Assembly (NCBI GenBank): GCA_038380435.1
Contig: JAWZYU010000024.1
Coordinates: 54,584,613-54,648,612 of the forward strand
Length of the DNA stretch: 64,000 bases
Reading direction: 5' to 3'
Source of the DNA: Ryuthela nishihirai
Lineage: Eukaryota > Arthropoda > Arachnida > Araneae > Heptathelidae
Each line of letters starts with the position of its first letter. The first letter of the stretch is position 1. The translations under genes were made by a program, and so were the position numbers. The notes under the pieces are model-generated. The model did not search any database, was not told the origin of the DNA, and worked only from the letters and a program-made list of their open reading frames with translations. Shown here piece after piece: positions 1 to 10,765 of the stretch.

Positions 1-1020
1 CTAGATCAAAGTTTTACTGGAAAAGTAATAAATAATAAAATAAAAATTAACATATATCCTAATGCAATGTTAAAATATCCATAGCAACAAGTTGTGGCCA
101 GCCATATGATGTAGCATAAAAAAATCAATACTTATCAATTGGCCGAAAGATCGCTAATTTCCGAAAGTAAATCTACTAAAATGAAAACTAAGGTTTAAAT
201 ATAAAAAAAAAATACTAACTTGACAAAGAGTATCCAATATGCTGGACCAAAACTGAAAGAAACACAGCACACGGGAACAATGGAGATAATGAATAATAAG
301 ATAATAATAATAATAAATATTATAATAATAATAAATAACAACAAGAACAATGGCAACCACCTGCATCTTGTTGACTCAGTAAAGCATAACTAATTAAATG
401 CAGCTGCAACCAGAATTTGTAAGAAGGATGTGTTTACTTCCAGTTTCGATTTTGAAGGTGGGAAAGATGCATAGAATGCTGGGGAAAATGATAAAAATAA
501 CTTGGGAATAATGAAATACGTTTATGACAGAAAAGAGTGTGAAACGGAAAAAAGATGGCAGTATGTATTTTGTGATTACTTCCAAAATCTACGGTTTTTA
601 AAAATAGCAGTTTTTTTTTTGTTAATTTTCAGGAGATTTTCGAAAATTTAAGGAAAAATTTGTTATAATAGCCCAAATCAAACTTTTGAACTTAAATCAG
701 AAGGTTGCTTCAGCAAATAGGAACATTAACAAGCAAATCGGCAATACCGTTTAGTGCTTCTAAAAAATGGCAATCAGATAGCTTTATAAAATTATTTATA
801 TTGTAGTTTAGTAAAATATGTATCAAATTAAAAAACAAAATATTTTTGAAGCCTGAATTGTATATTTTTATAAAATATAAATTAAAAAAAATTACAACAG
901 CAATTTTTATTTTTTTTAAATTGATATATTTTTGTTGTACTAAATGCTTATACATATGTCATTGGCCCCTCAGTTCAGATTATCCATATGTATACAGGCA
1001 GGTTGGACACTGGAAGGGTT
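1..1020 (+). repeat. Repeat R2, copy 1 (AT-rich, cut by the window edge)
   Basis: The sequence recurs at 10,766-12,235 and 16,140-17,505. Shared landmarks in the same order include AAGTTTTACTGGAAAAG, ATGAAAACTAAGGTTTAA, a short run AAAAATAGCAGTTTTTT and GGTTGCTTCAGC, ending near CACTGGAAGG. It contains an AAT-type microsatellite around 297-345. No coding sense is seen; the short frames here are spurious. The family is unknown; it could be a non-autonomous DNA element or satellite-like repeat. Confidence 0.7.
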
Positions 1021-1039
1021 AAAGGCATCAAGTTTCCTA

Positions 1040-1165
1040 TTTTCTTGCATACCAAAGGGTCCCAAGTTTCACTACCATAAATAACTTGGAAAGTTCCAAA
1101 CTATTATAGACTCTGTTGTTGTACTGTCTAGCTACCTTCTCTGCTTTGTCAACCAACCTAAATAC
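1040..1165 (-). mobile_element. RTE-like LINE scraps
   Basis: Two short pieces match the LINE at 53.5-57.2 kb on the opposite strand. The first, around GTTTCACTACCATAA, corresponds to the C-terminal SYGSETWTLC region. The second, around GCTTTGTCAACCAA, corresponds to the segment upstream of the RT. They are adjacent here although about 1.4 kb apart in the parent, so the copy is internally deleted. Confidence 0.6.
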
Positions 1166-1183
1166 ACATTCAGAATCAGCAAA

Positions 1184-1460
1184 TTGCCTTTGCCATCTCT
1201 CCAATCACATGCTTTGCTAACGTTGGCATCAGAAGTCAACCTCAGTATCCCATTGGAATATTATTTGCTCGAAACACTGCTTCCACCTCTTGGAAGAAAA
1301 GGGGCTTTCACTGACATTATCAGGAGGTCTGCTAATAAACTGAGGCAAAAATTGTGCATAGCAACAGATGACTTGCATCTGCTTGACCTCTGGGTCCATT
1401 TCATCGGATGGCATGTACCACCTGATGATTCTTTTATAGCATCTGTTTCCAACTTTTTAT
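1184..1460 (+). CDS. Unassigned open frame, possibly transposon-derived
   Basis: A 117-codon frame opens here and its first 90 codons look less AT-driven than the flanks. All three overlapping frames are open for about 60 codons, which weakens the case for any one of them. I recognise no domain. It abuts a LINE scrap and precedes a SINE, so an origin from a mobile element is more likely than a host exon. It does not fit the kinase gene. Confidence 0.2.
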
Positions 1461-1689
1461 TTTTTACTGGATATTTTACACGTATTAAATGTTTTACTTT
1501 TTTGACATTTTTTGTTTACTGTTGCTGTTTACTATAGGTCCTGTACACCTGTTGTTGGTTTTGTATTTTATATTTGTTATTCTTTTTACATGGGTCTTTT
1601 ATGCTTTTCGTTTTAATGTTTACATTTTGTATCTGTTCTTGTTTGGTCATTTGATTTTAATTTAAGTTGTGGGTTTCTATAACTTTTAT

Positions 1690-1890
1690 GGGACGGGAGT
1701 GGCTCAGTCGGTAGCATGCCAGGTTCATAATCTGCAGTTCTCAGGTTCGAGTCCCAGCTGGTCAGCTTTGAGATTTATCTCCGCAAAACTCCCTGCTCTG
1801 CCCACGGTCTGTAGGGGACACTGATGGGCTTGGAAAGGCTGCTGCCCGATGGATGGAATTTAAGCCATGACCCTGTGTGCAGGAGAGCTT
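1690..1890 (+). mobile_element. SINE-A, 3'-truncated old copy
   Basis: It starts GGACGGGAGTGGCTCAGTCG (A-box region) and contains GGTTCGAGTCCC (B box). It follows the SINE-A body to about GGAGAGCTTC, then diverges. The anticodon-loop position reads TTCATAA, i.e. CAT, whereas younger copies have CGT. This supports a tRNA-Met-like head. Confidence 0.8.
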
Positions 1891-3235
1891 CATAAAACTT
1901 TCAGCTTCCCCATTTGGGAATGGTGTTGAATATGCATGTGGTTGCAGCTGGGAAAAAGTTCAACATTTCCTTTTCCCATCACCCAGAATCAGCAGTTTAT
2001 AAAATTAGAGGGGGGGGGGGTGGAGTCACATTCGTAGCATTCAACCATGCTGCACTCACCTGCCTCTTTGCATAAAAATCGGACCACTTGTTCTGAGGGG
2101 TGCAATTTCAGTGCCACACAGTATATTTAAAATTATTTTTTTTGTGCTTAAATGCATAATAGGTTATAAGTAGTTTACTACTATTTCTTTAAGTTTGTTT
2201 TTATTTCACCCTTAATCTTCCCCCCCACCCTCCCAAAAAAATAAAAGAAATAATAAATGTCATGATTTAAAGTATCTTTCTGTTATTTGACAAGCACTTG
2301 TAACTTAGCCTGTTGAACAAATTAAATGAGGCTTGATATAATGTATATAACTTTACATATTTTTCAACTCGCAGTGTAAAAAGAAATATTTCATTGATGT
2401 GCTTAGAATTTTAATGTGAAGATTAAACTTTGTTTTCAGTATTAATATACTTAAAATTTTAAGTTGGACGTGATAGGGTAAAAAATGGAAAGGTCTGTAT
2501 TTTAAAAATCTAGTGGTTTGCAAAAGTTAGATATTATATGTTGTAATAGTCAATTTAGCATTGAATTTAGTGAAGCCAAAATTGAGATTTTGGATATAAA
2601 AATAAATAGTGATTAATTAGTTCCTACTGCTGCTGAAAACTTGGCATAATATTTTGACATCTTAATTAGAAATTATAAATCACCATTTGACTGTCAGTTA
2701 TAGCATAAAAATCTAAAACTTACCTCTGGTGCTAGCAATCTAATGAGAAGAGCAATTACATGGCATTGTTAAAAACTATAGAAATTGGGTACCAGGTAAG
2801 GATTTTAAATTTCACTTTTTATTCTTAAAAGTTCACTGTAGTATTGTATATGTTAACTAGGTTATAACTAATTGAACTTCATGCAAGTTGATAATGAAAA
2901 TTCGTGAGTCCAACCTGTAGATCTTATAAGTGACCTCACTTTATTCTTATAAAAATTATTCTCTATTTTTAATTAATATTAATAACGGTTATTAAAATAT
3001 ATTATTTTAGAGATAACCACATTTTATTGTTAAACTGTTATTGTGTATTACATAATATATTTGTAAATTTTATGTTCTTTATTCTAGCTTTTTTAATATA
3101 TATAGTTAATAGATTTTTCTTAAGGATTGCTTTCTAACTGTGAATCTCTGTGTAATAAACTTTTAATCTGAATTAAATTTTGCATATAAATGATTTAACT
3201 CTACAATTACTATTAACTCATTCCAAGGAAGTTTT
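1891..3235. other. AT-rich non-coding stretch
   Basis: No gene is seen. There is a G run near 2,010-2,020 and a C-rich tract near 2,220. The rest is simple AT-rich sequence consistent with intronic DNA of the kinase gene. Confidence 0.5.
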
Positions 3236-3472
3236 TTGGGCAGGAGTTGCCTCAGTCAGTAGCATATCAGGCCTGTAATTCTGATTCTAGTCCCACCTAT
3301 GCCATCGTTGATGTTTATCTCTGCTAAACTCCATCCTGCTCCTCTTCAGAAAGGGGACACCATTAGGCCTGGAAAGGCCACTGTCCATCAGAAGGGATGT
3401 TAAGCCATGGCTTCATGCTCAAGAGAGCTACACTATGCATGTTAAAGAACACACTTGAAGCCTTGACAGGTA
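3236..3472 (+). mobile_element. SINE-A 5' half, split by the R1 array
   Basis: A diverged SINE-A head (GAGTTGCCTCAGTCAGTAGC, then GATTCTAGTCCC) and body run to CCTTGACAGG. The element resumes at 5,311 with AAGCTTCCATCTGTCTCC. The R1 array therefore inserted into an already old SINE. Confidence 0.85.
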
Positions 3473-5310
3473 ATTAATAGCGATGACAAAACCCAGATGC
3501 TCCGCAATACATGGACCGCACTACATCTATAGGGATAATACCTAATCTCCACTACCTATGTCGAGGGCAAGACAACACCATATAGATGCAACTCATCCCA
3601 TGACACATCTATGGCGAACAGTACTATAGAAGTAAAATTCATCCATCGGTCAAAACCTAAATGTAATCTGCGCCCCGGTTAGCCACAAACAAGGATATAT
3701 AGATCCAAGTTACCTCGGCTCCTGTGGTGGGAACTCTTAGTCGGCCTTAACAGGCCCCTCCATCGGGAGCCCGTCTGACCATGGTACCCCCCAATATCAG
3801 TCAGCGGGTCCCTCAACTTCACCGAGACCAAGCCGTTCCATCGGGGGCCCCGTCCAACCAGATACTCCCCAATACCAGTCAGCAGAGCCCTCAACTTCAC
3901 ATGGGCCTTCAGCCCTCCCACCCCCACCCCACACACACCACCACCACGACAAGGTGGTTCCCTCTCAGACGGGTTGAAGCATTGACAACGAAATAATGCG
4001 TGACAATCCCGGTGCACCGCAGTACTAAGACTGCATATCACCATAAGGGAGTTGTCACTGAAACCACTATCGACTAGCCAGGTTCCTGACTGTCTAAGCC
4101 GCCTTACATTGAATCTGCCTTACTGCGGGAGAAGACCTGGTGAAGAGAGAAACACTGCTAGTGATTTTTAGCCTGTCTGTAGAAATAATCATTGAGGTGC
4201 AGTGAGAGTGAGATCTTTTGGGATTTTTGAATCATGGCCTATGAATATGCTCAGCACTCACTGGATTTTGTCCAAAATACTCTGCCAAAAAAATAAGATG
4301 GTATCTTTTGAATTTAGAGCCAAAAAATAAATCTGATATCCTAACTTTTTGCATGGGGAAACTAACATGATGGAGAGTCTTCATGCTCTCCCATCGATAA
4401 GTCACACTTAATAAGGGCTGCAGTCTCGTTCTGCATGACCTTCAATTTTGTCCTCCGCCGGGACACCAACCAGTTGCCTCCCCAGCAATACCTCGAGCCG
4501 GACTTCGCTGCAGCCGAGCAGACAACCCACATGACCGGGGACTCCAATCCTGGTCTGCAGGCCCCACAAGGCCACTCCATCCCAACTCCATTCACCCCAG
4601 ACTTTGCTGGGGCGTTAAAGGAGCCCACTCGACTGGGGATCCTTTTCAGTCGGCAGGCCCTGAGTAAAGCCTCTCCATCGGGGCACCAAGACGACCTGTG
4701 ACTTCGCAGGGGCCAACCAATAAGTCCACTCGACTCGGGACTTCGGTCCCAGTTGGCAGACCCTCGGCCAGCCCCTCCATCGAGGCTGCTAGGCACGCCA
4801 GAAACACCGACAAGCCGGCACCCAGTTTCACAGAGACACCTTCAAATCCTCCATCATATCTTGTAAATAACCTTACTTGGAAGCCTAAAGAGTTACTGGG
4901 GACTCTTAGTTTGGCTTTTCCATCAATAAGCCCGTCAACCGGGGTCACCACTCCCAGTCGCAAGGCTTCAACTTCGGCCTCTCCATTGTGAACAGGCTGA
5001 AGCCCCCCAGAGAACAGTATTCCGACCCCGATATCACAGAGACAGCATCGGAATCCACTGGACCGGGTCACCACTCCGGTCTGCAGAAACTCAACACGGC
5101 CCCTCAACCAGGGCTGCAGTTCTTAGTTTCTCAGGAACATCCCGGAACTGGAGGCTCTCTTACCGTTATCAAGTAGTTCAATGGCGCTCCACCAGAAACT
5201 GCAAGAAGTCATGAACCCCAGAGAACCAGCAATCCGAACCCAACTTCTCGGAGGCACCGTAAGCCCACCCACCCCCCTCGAAAAGGAGGTCCCACTTCAG
5301 GGGGGGAGTG
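3473..5310 (-). repeat. Repeat R1: one full and one partial unit in tandem
   Basis: This is the reverse complement of the units at 31.1-33.4 kb and 57.5-58.7 kb. The full unit runs from about 3,985 (GCGTGACAATCCCGGTGCAC) to about 5,310 (GGAGGTCCCACTTC plus a G run). A partial unit precedes it at about 3,640-3,985. Both units end with GAAGCATTGAC. The region is GC-rich (5' portion) and AT-rich (3' portion). The proline-rich frames across it on both strands differ between copies and are not genes. The first about 170 bases (3,473-3,640) match no other copy. Family unknown. Confidence 0.75.
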
Positions 5311-5457
5311 AAGCATTGACAGGAAGCTTCCATCTGTCTCCTAAAAGCTGTCCCAACCTTCTCTGAGCACTTTGGTATCCTTGTGTCCTGGCCATTTAAC
5401 CATTATGTGCGAAAAAGTGCCACCTAGAAGTGCAATAACCCAACCCAAGAAAGTGTC
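5311..5457 (+). mobile_element. SINE-A 3' half
   Basis: It continues the SINE at 3,236, with the CATCTGTCTCCTAAAAGCTG region, GGCCATTTAACC and the terminal AACCCAACCC. The sequence TTGACAGG occurs at both edges of the R1 insert. It is either an 8-bp duplication or a coincidence of the repeat unit's own GCATTGACA ending. Confidence 0.85.
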
Positions 5458-5623
5458 AAGTAATTTTTAATTTTTTTTTATAATAAAAAAATAAATAAAA
5501 CATTTGATTGAATATTTATGAATAAAATTATGTGGCTATATGTAATTAAAATTAGTTAGCTGAAACTGCATAAAATTATTAAAATTGCATGTTCATTATA
5601 TATTTTTTTTCTAATTTTGATAG

Positions 5624-5667
5624 CTCGCAGTGGACTTGTTTCAGTGACATATCGAAAACCCAGCAAG
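5624..5667 (+). CDS. PHKA: PHKA exon (short, linker before the C-terminal domain)
   Basis: The exon is flanked by a pyrimidine-rich tract plus TAG and by a GTTAGT donor. It reads RSGLVSVTYRKPSK and ends at a full codon, in phase with the next exon ([12 protein letters not shown]). An alternative acceptor AG at 5,629-5,630 would shorten it by seven bases, so the exact 5' edge is less certain than the 3' edge. The serine- and lysine-rich text suits the linker before the C-terminal domain of the alpha chain. Confidence 0.75.
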
Positions 5668-6536
5668 GTTAGTACTATTTATAAAAAGTTTTATGAAAGT
5701 TAGTACCATATATAAATCTCCTTTAAATATTGACCATGTCAAATCTAACATTAGTTCATTATTTAATTTATTTATGGGTATAAAACATTGGTATCTCAAC
5801 CTATGTATGTGAAAGGGATTATGTGGCTGCTAAGAATAGAGTAGCTTAATATCACAAAAGATTGATTAGATTTTTGTTAGGTATGTGCTTTAATATCATA
5901 CTGTGTAAATCTGCTTTTTTTTTCTTGCACTGTCCATTGAATAATGGAAAATTACTTTGTTGCATTTCATCATAGAATCTGTTTTAATGAAAGAATTGAT
6001 TAATGAAACTAACCATTTTTGATCACACAATGCTAATTGCTAAACTTGCCATCTGCCAAATGTTTAATTTAATTTAGTGTTACAATACAAAAGTATATAC
6101 TTATTGAAGAAGTATGCTGTTCCACTTTCAATCAATCTACACAGTTATTCTGTACATGTCCTGTGTTATCAATTATTCAAAGAGGCCATGTTGTATATCA
6201 TGAAAATGGAAAAAAAAATACTCTTAGTACAATTATTAGCACATACTCATTTATAGAAAATATTCAAAATATCACTCGGCCATATGTTCTGATCATTGTT
6301 TATATACTTTATATTTGTTGATTTTTGGCTTTTTTTGTGTGTGTTTTGTTTGGTGCATTATAGTTTTTGGTTCTGTTGCACCATAAAAACCAAACAACCA
6401 GACCATCTGCTTTATCACTAACTTATAGTATTGCTGTTATTATTTTATAAACTACTAAAAATATGTATAGTTGTAGAATGCTGGCAATGCAATTTTTATT
6501 CTAATTCCATTTAATACTCACATAGACAAGTAAATA
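5668..6536. other. PHKA intron, no recognised feature
   Basis: AT-rich unique-looking intron sequence between the short exon and a SINE-A. No open frame or repeat could be assigned. Confidence 0.5.
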
Positions 6537-6932
6537 CTTGTTGGGTTGGGTTGTTTTACCTCTGAGTGGCGCTTTTTTGCACACCATGGGTTAAATGGCC
6601 AGGTCACATGGACCCCGAAGGCTCAGAGAAGGTTGGGGAAGGGGACCCACTGGAACAGCTGTTAAGAGGCAGATGGTAGCCTCCCATCAAGGCCATCCAG
6701 CGTGTTCTGTAACGTGCACAGGGTATGGCTCTCCTGCACACTGGACCATGGCTTATCGTTCCATCCGACGGACGGAACGATTCTTTCCAAGCCCATCGGT
6801 GTCCCTTACTGACTGTGGGCAGGGCAGGGAAATATGCGGAGATAAATCTCAACGCTGACCGAGCTGGGACTCGAACCTGGGAACTGCAGATTGCGAGCCT
6901 GGCGCGCTACCGACTTAGCCACCCCCGCCCCA
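6537..6932 (-). mobile_element. SINE-A, full length
   Basis: A reversed SINE-A. It begins with the tail GGGTTGGGTTGTTTT, contains CCATGGGTTAAATGGCCAGG, and ends with the tRNA-like head GACTTAGCCACCCCCGCCCC. It is flanked by the target duplication ACAAGTAAATA (6,526-6,536 and 6,933-6,943). The open frames across it on both strands are by-products of its GC-rich body. Confidence 0.93.
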
Positions 6933-8061
6933 ACAAGTAAATAAAGCTGGAAAAGGCAAAACAGAAAGAAAGTAGTTTATATTTTTAATATGCGTTATCT
7001 TGGCATCCATTAACAAAACTATTTACATTAGGGTTTCTAAAACAATATATCCATAACTGGTGTCCGCAGAAAATAGGACTCGTATCTGGACTCATATCTG
7101 GTGTACAGAACAAAGGTTTTGGATGACCTTTTTTTTTTCTTTCTGATTTTTATGTGAACTTTAACAACTGTCTGAAAATTAGTGTATACATATATGCACT
7201 TTATGTAAATGAAATATGTAGGTCTTGTATATTATTCACTTACAAGCCCATTGATTGATAAAATTGGGAGGGTTTGAAAAAAATTTCTCCTCTCCCAGTA
7301 CAAGAAATAAAATTAATGCTATTTGAAAACTGCCTATCTCTAGTAGTTACTTGGTGAGAAACTAAAAATTTTAACTCCATATGATGTAACACTGGGAAAG
7401 TCTGTGGGTGAAGTTTGGGACCAAGGAGCCAAGTATTTGGGTATTTACAAGGGACCCAACCAGTTTCATTAAAAAAAAATTCATGTAGTCTTGGTATATA
7501 AGTGTGATGGCATGATGTGGAAATCCCAACATTCAGCAGTTGTGGTGATTGAACAACCAGCCTTCCTCACACCTACTATCTGGCCACAGTCAAACTCACT
7601 TATGTCGCTGCCTTTACCCATACCCATGATTACTTTTACGTGACTGGTTTCCAATACGAGAGACCTGCTCTATTTATAGACATTGCCAGTTTCAATGTCC
7701 CAGTGATGACACGATACTTCTGCTTTGCATATTGTTATTGGGATGTATATAATAATTTGTCCATTCAGTGCAATACAACATAGAAGACAATAATATCCAA
7801 GAAAATATAAAAAGAAAAATCTTGTGAAGATTCACACAAAAATGCTTATGTCAGGCACCCAGAGGCAGATTTATAGGTATGAATATTATGTGCATAAGTA
7901 GTATTCCTATTTTTGAATAGTCACATTTATTTAGGAAGTAGATAGGGCCCCAAAAATGAGTGTGCACAAGGACCCACTGACCATAAATTCATTGCTGCAG
8001 GCACCTTATTCTAAAATATGAGTAAATAATGAAATCAAGTTTTCTCTATCCTTTATATATA
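6933..8061. other. PHKA intron, no clear feature
   Basis: Mostly AT-rich. The part from 7,390 to 7,770 is less AT-rich and may be a worn transposon, but no family could be recognised in any frame. Confidence 0.4.
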
Positions 8062-8449
8062 GGGGCGGGGTGGCTCAGTCGGTAGCGCACCAGGCTCGTA
8101 ATCTATAGTTCCCAGGTTCGAGTCCCAGCTGGGTCAGCGTTGAGATTTATCTCCGCAAAATTCCCGCCCTGCCCACGGTCAGTAAGGGACACCGATGGGC
8201 TTGGAAAGGCCGCCGTCCGTCGGATGGGACGTTAAGCCATGGCTCTGTGTGCGGGAGAGCCATACCCTGTGCACATTAAAGAACATGCTGGATGGCCTTG
8301 ACGGGAGGCTACCATCTGTCTCCCAACAGCTGTTCCAGTGGATCCCCTCCCCCAACCTTCTCTGAGCCTTCGGGGTCCATGTGACCTGGCCATTTAGCCC
8401 ATGGTGTGCAAAAAAGTGCCGCTCAGAGGTAAAACAACCCAACCCAACC
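8062..8449 (+). mobile_element. SINE-A, full length
   Basis: It starts GGGGCGGGGTGGCTCAGTCG and has a B box GGTTCGAGTCCC. It ends AACAACCCAACCCAACC. Target duplication CTTTATATATA at 8,051-8,061 and 8,450-8,460. A good representative copy of the family, about 388 bp. Confidence 0.95.
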
Positions 8450-8479
8450 CTTTATATATATTTTTATTAGGTGTAGTCA

Positions 8480-10345
8480 AGTAAGTCCTTTTTAACATTG
8501 TCTGTTCATTGCATCCTAGGTCTCCCTCTTTTCCTGAAGCCTTTGGGCACACTGTTCATAACATTGTTTGCCAATCTACAGCTGTGCATACAGACAACAT
8601 GGCCAAACAAATGCAGTCTCTCTCTGCACAAAATGTTTCTCAAAGAGGTTGATGACTCCTAATGTCATCATTACTTACAAAGTCAAACCACATTTTTCCC
8701 AAGATACTGCACAAGCACCTAGAGCAACCTGCGCTAGCAACAGTTCTTGCTTTTTTGCTTGCAAAGAGTCCGTGTTCCACTACCATATAAATCCTTAGAA
8801 AGAACCAAACTATTCTGCCACCTAATTTTAGTCTTTAGATGTAAACGCCTATTTTTCCATACTCTCCATAGATTCTTAAAAGTCCCAGCGGCAATCCCTA
8901 TTCTTCTATTTCTCTCATGCTGCATATCACCAGTATCTGTTACATAGCTCCCAAGATAATTAAACTGAGACACTTGCTCAAGAGTGCAGCCATTCAAAGC
9001 AACTGAAGCACTATCTGCCTGACCAATTTTCATCACTTTAGTTTTTTCTCTGTTTATAATAAACCTACTCTACTACCAGTCAGCATTTGCCAAAAGGGCT
9101 AAATCACTAGCATATTCTAAATCAAAAATTTGCAGATCTCTAGACAATTTAAGGCCAAAATCTTCCCTTGCAAAGAATATCGCATAACAAAATCAATAAC
9201 CAAACTAAAGAGAAAAGGGGACAAAGTGCACCCTTGTCTAACTCCATTAGCAATGCTAACCAATCGCTACAAGCCTTACCAACTCTCACACACGACTCAG
9301 TCTTATTATAGAGAGCTTTCATTACACTAACTAACTTGTCAGGTATTCCATATGATCTAATGATCAACCACAAATTATGTTGATCAACAGAGTCAAAAAC
9401 TTTTTTGAAATCTACAAAGCTAGTAACCACAGGTTTCTAAAACTCTAAACATTTCTCAAGAATATGCTTAAGTGAAAATGTTTGATCAATACATCCCCCT
9501 ACCACTTCTGAATCCACACTGTCCATCAACCAAATTCTTAATTCTATTAAGTATAATCATGCAAACAACATTATCTGGAACAGAAAGTTCCCCTATAATT
9601 AGCACAAGAACTAAGATCACCTTTTTTAAAAATTGGGATAATAATAGCTCTGGTAAAATCCTTAGGAACAACACCTTTATCTTAAAATGTACTCAAAATT
9701 TCAGCCAGCCATGTGACAACACAAGTGTTCCCAGCTCTGAGCATTTCAGTGGTGATTTCATCCACTCAAAGAGATTTATGCAGTTTTAATTTAGAGATAG
9801 TCAAAGCAGCTTCAGAATGTGATATAGAACCATTATTAAAGCCAGTAATGCATCTATCCTCATTGCAAAAAATGGGAGTAAAAATAATCATATTGTTTAG
9901 AACATCAACTGAAATGTCAGCCCACCAAGTCATCACAGAATCCTCACTTCAACCACCTTACCAGGTTTATCCCTCAATCCCTGTGTATTATCTGCTTCTT
10001 CTCACACAAAACAGTAACAGTCTGGTACAATTCCCTGCTGTTGTACTGTCAAACTGCTTGCTCTGCTTTAAAGCCAAGCTATCAGGCCAAAGATTCTTAT
10101 CAGCTGTTAACTGAGCCTTTACACATTTATTCAGCTCGTTGGACTAGTAAGGTGTTGATTCAAATTAATCCTGAACTTCCTTCTCTCAGAAATAAGTTCC
10201 ATAGCATTATCACTCAAATAGTTTGGTTCTTTCATACGTTCAGTATTAAAGGTGATTTTCTTAACCTTAGCACATTTCTTAAGCTTCAGTTGCAAGACAT
10301 TATTGACCAGGTAATGGTCAGACTCAATTTCCGCTACCCTGTATG
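8480..10345 (-). mobile_element. RTE-like LINE fragment (endonuclease end to RT C-terminus)
   Basis: Reversed, it matches the LINE at 53.5-57.2 kb from the SDHYLV end of the endonuclease through the linker, the RT (FKKVFDSVDQHNLW) and the KIGQADSASVALNG region to the C-terminal domain. It lacks the last about 100 bases of the coding region and the repeat tail. Many stops and indels break the frame; the open pieces at 8,734-9,036, 9,149-9,430 and 9,486-9,674 on the minus strand are its remains. Here the position that is TAG in the 53.5-kb copy reads Q, which shows the TAG is a later lesion. Confidence 0.9.
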
Positions 10346-10374
10346 ATGGAATAACTTACAGTACTAAAGTAAAT

Positions 10375-10764
10375 GGGGCGGGGGTGGCTCAGTCGGTAGC
10401 GCGCCAGGCTCGTAATCTGTAGTTCCCAGGTTCGAGTCCCAGCTGGGTCAGCGTTGAGATTTTTCTCCGCAAAATTCCCCACCCTGCCCACGGTCAGTAG
10501 GGGACACCGATGGGCTTGGAAAGGCCGCCGTCCGTCGGATGGGACGTTAAGCCATGGCCCTGTGTGTGGGAGAGCCATACCCTGTGCATGTTAAAGAACA
10601 CGCTGGATGGCCTTGATGGGAGGCTACCATCTGTATCCCAACAGCTGTTCCAGTGGGTCCCCTCCCCCAACCTTCTCTGAGCCTTCGGGGTCCATGTGAC
10701 CTGGCCATTTAGCCCATGGTGTGCAAAAAAGTGCCGCTCAGAGGTAAAACAACCCAACAACCCA
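10375..10764 (+). mobile_element. SINE-A, full length, young
   Basis: A clean copy starting GGGGCGGGGGTGGCTCAGTC, with its tail ending CAACCCAACAACCCA. Target duplication ACTAAAGTAAAT at 10,363-10,374 and 10,765-10,776. It is inserted between the LINE fragment and R2 copy 2. The minus-strand frame at 10,494-10,760 is a SINE by-product that recurs in other copies. Confidence 0.95.
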
Positions 10765-10765
10765 A

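Noticed and set aside
4362..5366. Several overlapping proline/glycine-rich ORFs on both strands
   Set aside because: They lie in the GC-rich part of R1, all frames are open because stops are rare there, and the frames are not kept in the other R1 units.
8062..8140. tRNA-Met or tRNA-Thr gene
   Set aside because: A and B boxes are those of a repeated SINE with target duplications, not a single-copy tRNA.
8179..8442. Minus-strand ORF starting MGCFTSERHFFAHHGLNG, also at 10,494, 30,824 and 62,945
   Set aside because: It recurs wherever SINE-A occurs and is translated from the SINE body; it is not a gene.
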